Part shown: piece after piece, positions 1 through 4,032 of the stretch | Layout of the letters: each line of letters opens with the position of its first letter | Numbering within the stretch: the stretch's first letter is position 1 | Assembly: GCA_964346135.1 (NCBI GenBank) | Contig: CAYFTS010000014.1 | Coordinates: forward strand, 1 to 6,478 | DNA: 6,478 bases | Direction of reading: 5' to 3' | From: B1-G15 sp964346135 | GTDB lineage: Archaea > Thermoproteota > Bathyarchaeia > Bathyarchaeales > Bathyarchaeaceae | Program-made: the position numbers and the translations under genes | The notes under the pieces: generated by a model | The model's database searches: none | What the model saw: the letters and a program-made list of their open reading frames with translations, nothing else | What the model was told of the DNA's origin: nothing

Positions 1-2
1 TC

Positions 3-110
3 GCTGCTGAAGTGGATGAAACACCTCATTCCAATTATTTTCCGCAGTTTTGGAACGGCGTAGTGACAAGGATGGCTCTCTTAGCATTAGTCTTAGGCGC
101 AATAAAATAG
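3..110 (+). CDS. C-terminal fragment of an unidentified protein
   Basis: An open frame enters from the left edge and runs 35 codons to a TAG at 108-110. Its tail contains NYFPQFWNGVV and ends in the hydrophobic stretch MALLALVLGAIK, which could be a C-terminal helix. I do not recognise the family and the rest of the gene is outside the window. It is preferred over the other open frame at the edge (1-63, ending SFGTA) because it extends further and stops 24 bases before the decarboxylase start on the same strand, as expected for operon neighbours. Co-transcription with the mevalonate-pathway gene is inferred from spacing only. Confidence 0.5.
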   Translation, partial: AAEVDETPHSNYFPQFWNGVVTRMALLALVLGAIK

Positions 111-134
111 AAGAAACCAGTCGAGAGCTGCTTT

Positions 135-1100
135 ATGAAGGCAACAGCAGTCGCCCATCCTATTCAAGGCTTAATCAAATATCATGGACTAAAAGACTCT
201 ACGCTAAGAATTCCCTTTCACGACAGCATCTCCGTCTGTATCCAAGCTCTTCAAACCAAAACAACAGTCGAGACAAATGATTCTTTCAAAAAAGACTTCC
301 TAATAGTCAATGGAGCGAATCTAACTGGAAAGAATCGGAAAAGAGTTGAAGTGGTTCTTCAGAAGCTTAAAGACATCACTGGATACTCTGGACACTTCAA
401 AGTTGTTTCCGAAAACAGCTTGAGGAAAGGAAAGGGCCTCGGCTTTTCTGCTTCAGGCTTTGCTGCTCTTGGCGTGGCCGCATGCGCCGCCTTGGACTCT
501 ACTATAGATTATGTGACTCTCTCTGAAGCTGTGAGGTTGGGAGCGGGCTCTGCCACTCGAAGTCTTGCAGGAAACTTTGGAATATGGTACGCTGACAAAG
601 ACGGAAAGTCTTACGCTGAGCAGTTGAGCCGCTCTGAAAACGTGGATTTAGCCATGATTATCGTGCCCATCCCTTCCAAAGTTAAAACCGATGAAGCTCA
701 CGCTGAAGTTCTGAGTTCGCCGCTGTTTGAAGCCCGATTGAAAAGTGTCGGAAACATGATTAAATTGATGAAAAAAGCGATAAAGAAAGGAGACATCCCA
801 ACCATATGCCGTCTCGCTGAAGAAGACAGTTTGAACCTTCACGCAAGCACAATGACTGGAAAGGCTCGTATGCTCCTTTGGGAACCAGAGACGGTTTTGA
901 CCATTAAGAAGGTTATTAAAATGCGGGAGGAAGGACTTCCAGCGTGGTATTCCATAGACACTGGACCCTCAGTTTTTGTCAACACTTTCCACAAGTACGC
1001 AGGGGAAGTGGCAAGCAGACTGAAGAAATTAAGATTGCCAAATATTGTTGTCAGTGGAGTGGGAGGTAAACCTGTACTGACTTATAATCATCTCTTTTAG
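135..1100 (+). CDS. mvaD: Mevalonate-pathway decarboxylase (phosphomevalonate or diphosphomevalonate decarboxylase, GHMP superfamily)
   Basis: The 321-residue protein is full length for the family. These soluble enzymes use ATP to phosphorylate the tertiary hydroxyl and decarboxylate (di)phosphomevalonate, giving isopentenyl (di)phosphate for archaeal lipids. The N terminus reads ATAVAHPIQGLIKYHG, with Lys15 at the conserved substrate-site lysine. The GHMP phosphate loop is GLGFSASGFAAL (101-112). GSATRSLAG (138-146) carries the family arginine (Arg142), and SIDTGPSV (273-280) carries the catalytic aspartate Asp275. Mevalonate 3-kinases lack this decarboxylation set, so a decarboxylase is favoured. 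AHPIQG, KYHG, HDSISVC and the final HLF resemble, from memory, haloarchaeal phosphomevalonate decarboxylase more than the eukaryotic IKYWGKRD type, so the substrate may be the monophosphate. The ATG at 135 gives the expected N terminus, with a weak GAGAG at 123-127. Phe104 in the phosphate loop is unusual. The family is certain; the substrate is not. Confidence 0.93.
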   Translation: MKATAVAHPIQGLIKYHGLKDSTLRIPFHDSISVCIQALQTKTTVETNDSFKKDFLIVNGANLTGKNRKRVEVVLQKLKDITGYSGHFKVVSENSLRKGKGLGFSASGFAALGVAACAALDSTIDYVTLSEAVRLGAGSATRSLAGNFGIWYADKDGKSYAEQLSRSENVDLAMIIVPIPSKVKTDEAHAEVLSSPLFEARLKSVGNMIKLMKKAIKKGDIPTICRLAEEDSLNLHASTMTGKARMLLWEPETVLTIKKVIKMREEGLPAWYSIDTGPSVFVNTFHKYAGEVASRLKKLRLPNIVVSGVGGKPVLTYNHLF

Positions 1101-1157
1101 GCTGTAAACGACTTTTAAACTGTATAATGTAGCGTGTCTGCTTCACAGTTCCAAAGG
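1101..1157. other. Convergent intergenic gap
   Basis: This 57-base gap separates the stop of the decarboxylase from the stop of nrdD, which are transcribed towards each other. It is AT-rich and contains a six-base inverted repeat, AACTGT at 1118-1123 with ACAGTT at 1145-1150. There is no long T-run on either strand. Transcription of both genes must end in or beyond it, but I cannot point to a convincing terminator. Confidence 0.5.
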
Positions 1158-3368
1158 CTACAAAGGGGCTCGGTATCTGTCTTTTAGTTCTTTTATTTTT
1201 CCCTTGTTCCATCCGCTTACAGCTTGGTAGTATCCGGTTACTCTGGACCACCATTCTACATCAGAAGATTTGCAGTGGGGACATGTTTCGTTGATGTTTG
1301 GCGTAACTTTCCCGCAACTGTTGCAGATTGTCAAGTCTTTGGTGTAAGCGTAGTAGCCAACGTTGCTCTTGGTAGCGATTCTTTGAGTTAGCTTGTATAG
1401 CGCCTCAGGGTCTGAAGAGTTTTCTCCAAGCCATACATGAAGCATGTTTCCGCCACTCAGAAGTGGGAAGAACTTCTGTTCTATGTCTATCCTATCAATA
1501 AGGTTCATCTTAGCGCTGACAGAGACGTGAGTTCCGTTGTTATAGTATACTGGAACATCTGTTTTTCCATCAGCAAGTGCAGACTTGGCTTCATCTAAAT
1601 CTCCCTTAACGAGTTGTTCAGCTTTATCACGGTAGTTATCGTTTAGAAGGTCGGCTACTGCGAATCTTTGAGCTGTGGATTCAGCGGGGGTTCTTGCTAA
1701 GGCGAGGTTGAGTCCACTCTTTTCCTGAAGTTCCTTCCTGTATTTCTGCATTTCCAGAATCAACTTAACCAGTATCTTGACGGCTTCTGGGTCTTCATGA
1801 AATTGGCGGCCCGTGTGCCACTGAGCCATCTCGTTTCCGCCAACCAAACCTATTGTGAAAACAAGTCCATCGAAGTCTACGGCGGCTGGGCCTCTTTGTC
1901 CAGTTTTGGGGTCCATTGGACGTTGGGTGGCGAAGGGAATTCTGTTGCGTTCTAAGACTATGTTCATCCATTTTTTCTTGATTTTGAATATTTCAACAGC
2001 GTAATCCATGAGTCTGCGACTTTCTTCAAAGAGTTTAGAGTCGTCTCCATTGGCTTTGTAAGCCATTCTCGGAAGGTTCAGGCTTATAACTTGCCAGCCT
2101 CCCATGGTGAAGTGCTTTCCGTCGGTGAAGTAGAGTTTGTCTTCGAACTCAGGGTTGCCTTCACGGGTTTCCACAAAACAGTACGCGCAACATTGATAAC
2201 AGGACACGCCTTTGCCGTAGCCCCTGTACGCGGGTAGCATATTGTCGAAGTAGGGGGCTCCAAACTTGGCTACAGCCTTGTGAACATCCAGCCAAAGCTC
2301 ATCGTATTCTGGCTTGAAAAACTCAGGGCTTATAGCATTTTCAAGTTTCGGAAAATTGAAAGGCTTCCCCCAGTAGTCGCCTTTATAGGCAACTTCGTAA
2401 AGCGCCTTGAATAAGAGGCGAACTTCATCTTCATAGTCACCGTAGACATCTGGTCCAACCCGTCCCCTCGCCACTATAGGAATGTTTCTCCAGAGTTCTG
2501 GCACTCCAGGCTGCACTTGAATGTTGCTGAATACGAGTTGTCCTCCTCTAGCGACGTAGGCTTGAGTGTACTCAAAGAACATCATCTGCATGAGTTGTCT
2601 AACCCTTTCGTAGCTTAGTCCTTTCATGTAGGGAGCGAGAAAAACCAGAAAGTTGTAAAAGCCTTCACCGCCAGCAAAATTCGTTTGTGCAGAAGCAAGA
2701 ATCTTAGCAGTGTGGAGAATCGCAACCTCTGCATGCTTAGCTGAGCCCGCGATGCTGGTTCTAGTGCCGATGCCGTCGGGCATTAGTCCGTAATAGAAGA
2801 AGTAGCGAAGGTCCCAGTCTTGACAGAAAGGTCTGGTTCCAAAGTATTCTAGATCGTGTATGTGTAGGTCTCCTGCGAGGTGAGAGTCAGCTAGTTTCGG
2901 AGGCATCAATAATAGGTATTCTTCTCCGGAAACCCAGTCTGCTTTTCGTTTATGAGCGGTTTCAGCGTTTGGCTGGAGATTCGCGTTTTCTTTGGCTTTG
3001 TAGCCAGACCCGACATCTATTAGGTAAGCGTCGTAAACGGGTGTTCCTACTCTGGTCAGAATGTTGCGATAAACAGCGAATGCTGGTGTTTCCTTCGATT
3101 TGTCCAGCAAGACGTTGTTTACCAGTTCTCTTATGAGGGGTCCGCTTATGAATTTAAGTCCTAAGTTTAGGATTTTGTCTTCAACTTCGATGGCTATGTG
3201 TTCAGCTTCTTCCTTACCTATTGGCTTTATATCGTAAAATTCTTTGGCGAGTTTAGTTTCTGTCAAAAGCTGTTTTACAATAGCGTCTCGACTCCACGGT
3301 ACAATAAAGCCGTCACTTCTCCTGACCATCGGGTGCGTTTTCTGAAAAACGAGTTCCTTTGTTTCCAA
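1158..3368 (-). CDS. nrdD: Anaerobic (class III) ribonucleoside-triphosphate reductase NrdD
   Basis: The 736-residue protein is a full-length glycyl-radical enzyme that reduces ribonucleoside triphosphates to deoxynucleotides in the cytoplasm without oxygen. An ATP-cone covers about residues 15-107 (VRRSDGFIVPWSRDAI, then SGPLIRELV), the usual allosteric module. The catalytic barrel follows, with HIHDLEYF (169-176) and FCQDWDLR, whose Cys182 is the likely first active-site cysteine. A CxxCCxxC cluster lies at 390-397, with Cys394 the best candidate for the thiyl-radical cysteine. The C terminus has the zinc site Cys682, Cys685, Cys696 and Cys699, then RVTGYY with the glycyl-radical Gly712. 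All parts needed for activity appear present. The start is TTG, one base after the stop of the redoxin gene and ten bases after a weak GGGG; the next in-frame ATG (codon 14) would leave the cone almost intact but has no visible ribosome site. It needs the activase NrdG, which is not in this window. The adjacent redoxin suggests a redoxin-dependent rather than formate-dependent enzyme. Confidence 0.95.
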   Translation of the reverse strand: METKELVFQKTHPMVRRSDGFIVPWSRDAIVKQLLTETKLAKEFYDIKPIGKEEAEHIAIEVEDKILNLGLKFISGPLIRELVNNVLLDKSKETPAFAVYRNILTRVGTPVYDAYLIDVGSGYKAKENANLQPNAETAHKRKADWVSGEEYLLLMPPKLADSHLAGDLHIHDLEYFGTRPFCQDWDLRYFFYYGLMPDGIGTRTSIAGSAKHAEVAILHTAKILASAQTNFAGGEGFYNFLVFLAPYMKGLSYERVRQLMQMMFFEYTQAYVARGGQLVFSNIQVQPGVPELWRNIPIVARGRVGPDVYGDYEDEVRLLFKALYEVAYKGDYWGKPFNFPKLENAISPEFFKPEYDELWLDVHKAVAKFGAPYFDNMLPAYRGYGKGVSCYQCCAYCFVETREGNPEFEDKLYFTDGKHFTMGGWQVISLNLPRMAYKANGDDSKLFEESRRLMDYAVEIFKIKKKWMNIVLERNRIPFATQRPMDPKTGQRGPAAVDFDGLVFTIGLVGGNEMAQWHTGRQFHEDPEAVKILVKLILEMQKYRKELQEKSGLNLALARTPAESTAQRFAVADLLNDNYRDKAEQLVKGDLDEAKSALADGKTDVPVYYNNGTHVSVSAKMNLIDRIDIEQKFFPLLSGGNMLHVWLGENSSDPEALYKLTQRIATKSNVGYYAYTKDLTICNSCGKVTPNINETCPHCKSSDVEWWSRVTGYYQAVSGWNKGKIKELKDRYRAPL

Positions 3369-3369
3369 T

Positions 3370-3678
3370 TTACTTTCGCCCCAAAATCTCTAACATTATA
3401 GCGTCTGCTAAGCTGTCTCCGTCAAAAATTTGGTCCTCTGTATAAAATGCTTCCTCAACCTCTAGAGCTGGCGCGGACATAACTACTAGGTTTTTCATAA
3501 CCAGTTCCGTCATAACGTTTATGTCTTCTAGGCTTTTCTCTTCGAACTCCGTATTCTGGTCTTTCAGCCACTCTTTTAGCAAGGTGCATTTTGGGCATCC
3601 GTTAGATGTGTAGACTACTATTTTGTCTGTTTGAGACAGCGAGTTACCACTATGTTTATTATGTTCGTTATATCGCAT
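3370..3678 (-). CDS. Glutaredoxin/NrdH-like redoxin, probable electron donor to NrdD
   Basis: A small thioredoxin-fold protein of 102 residues from the chosen ATG. After about 18 polar residues the fold begins with KIVVYTSNGCPKC, giving the redox pair Cys28/Cys31. MSAPALEV follows, with Pro70 at the cis-proline position. The tail has EDQIFDGDSLADAIML, matching the end of glutaredoxins. It probably passes electrons by dithiol exchange. The gene ends one base before nrdD, so the two are almost certainly co-transcribed and perhaps translationally coupled. Known redoxin-dependent class III reductases have such a partner, so delivery of electrons to NrdD is a strong inference. The ATG at 3678 is preferred over the GTG at 3687, because GGTGG at 3684-3688 lies five bases before the ATG but would overlap the GTG. 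The N-terminal tail is longer than in most NrdH proteins. Confidence 0.88.
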   Translation of the reverse strand: MRYNEHNKHSGNSLSQTDKIVVYTSNGCPKCTLLKEWLKDQNTEFEEKSLEDINVMTELVMKNLVVMSAPALEVEEAFYTEDQIFDGDSLADAIMLEILGRK

Positions 3679-3683
3679 GAGAA

Positions 3684-3688
3684 CCACC
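3684..3688 (-). promoter_or_regulatory. Ribosome-binding site of the redoxin gene, inside a hairpin
   Basis: On the minus strand GGTGG sits five bases before the ATG at 3678, which decides the start. It forms the whole loop of a perfect six-base stem, TGAGAA (3694-3689) with TTCTCA (3683-3678), whose last base is the A of the ATG. A competing stem, GCCTTC (3711-3706) with GAAGGT (3691-3686), would cover part of the site. The structures are read by eye; a regulatory role is inferred. Confidence 0.55.
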
Positions 3689-3735
3689 TTCTCACTCGGT
3701 GCGGTGAAGGCGAACTAGAAGTAAGCATCCATTTT

Positions 3736-3768
3736 GTATTTATAATTTTAGAATGAATAGTATAAAAT
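3736..3768 (-). promoter_or_regulatory. Probable promoter of the redoxin-nrdD operon
   Basis: Upstream of the redoxin gene there are two TATA-like elements on the minus strand: ATTATAAATA at 3747-3738 and AATTTTATAC at 3768-3759. If the first is used, transcription would start near 3717 and the leader would be about 40 bases, just long enough to contain both hairpins at the ribosome site. The region is generally AT-rich, so the exact box is uncertain. Confidence 0.4.
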
Positions 3769-3782
3769 TCTGTATGAATTTT
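3764..3782. repeat. Perfect 7-5-7 inverted repeat, candidate operator
   Basis: AAAATTC at 3764-3770 and GAATTTT at 3776-3782 are exact inverted copies separated by five bases. The dyad overlaps the outer TATA-like element of the redoxin-nrdD promoter, where an archaeal repressor could block TBP/TFB. ArsR-type winged helices bind as dimers to AT-rich dyads, so this is a candidate site for the neighbouring winged-helix protein. A repeat of this length can occur by chance in sequence this AT-rich. Confidence 0.3.
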
Positions 3783-3884
3783 TGTTCAAAATTAACACGT
3801 ATGAAACTGTCCGCTTAGCACAGTGCATGAAACGGTTAAAAAGGGCATAGGGGGGAATTTCCAAAATGTAAACACAGCTAAAGC

Positions 3885-3890
3885 AAAAAA
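3885..3890 (-). terminator. Possible oligo-T terminator of the NrdD-like regulator gene
   Basis: The minus strand carries a T6 run here, about 140 bases after the stop of the upstream gene, with a T5 run further on at 3842-3838. Archaeal RNA polymerase often stops at such runs without a hairpin. If it acts, it separates the regulator transcript from the redoxin-nrdD operon. The evidence is only the T-run and its position. Confidence 0.3.
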
Positions 3891-4032
3891 CTATATTAAC
3901 TAATTCATGTGGCGTTCTCTTAACTAGAATTTTGACCGAAGAACAAGCTTTCCACATTCCAGAACAACGAAGCTCTTTCAGAAAATGGGGCTGAAATAGA
4001 ATGTCATCTTCTACAAATTAAGTATGCGCGCG

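Larger units (their letters stand above)
3688..4032. other. Intergenic region between the NrdD-like regulator gene and the redoxin operon
   Basis: About 345 bases without a convincing gene. The part nearest the redoxin gene (3688-3785) holds the leader hairpins, TATA-like elements and a dyad. The rest is AT-rich, with a G6 run at 3850-3855, a nine-base odd palindrome GCACAGTGC at 3818-3826 and ATGAAAC repeated at 3801-3807 and 3827-3833. A 69-codon minus-strand frame (3957-3748) has no recognisable domain and spans the promoter region, so I do not call it a gene. I found no tRNA, CRISPR or clear box C/D RNA. Confidence 0.6.

Noticed and set aside
50..280. A 76-codon plus-strand frame overlapping the start of the decarboxylase
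   Set aside because: It is read through the conserved N terminus of the decarboxylase in another frame and has a low-complexity, arginine/serine-rich product. A shadow frame.
3801..3833. ATGAAAC direct repeat (26-base period) as a box C/D RNA or iterated protein site
   Set aside because: It does not match box C (RTGATGA), no paired D box was found, and there are only two copies.
3748..3957. A 69-codon minus-strand open frame in the spacer between the regulator and the redoxin gene
   Set aside because: No recognisable domain, odd composition, no ribosome site, and it overlaps the probable operator and oligo-T run. Most likely a chance frame in AT-rich spacer.
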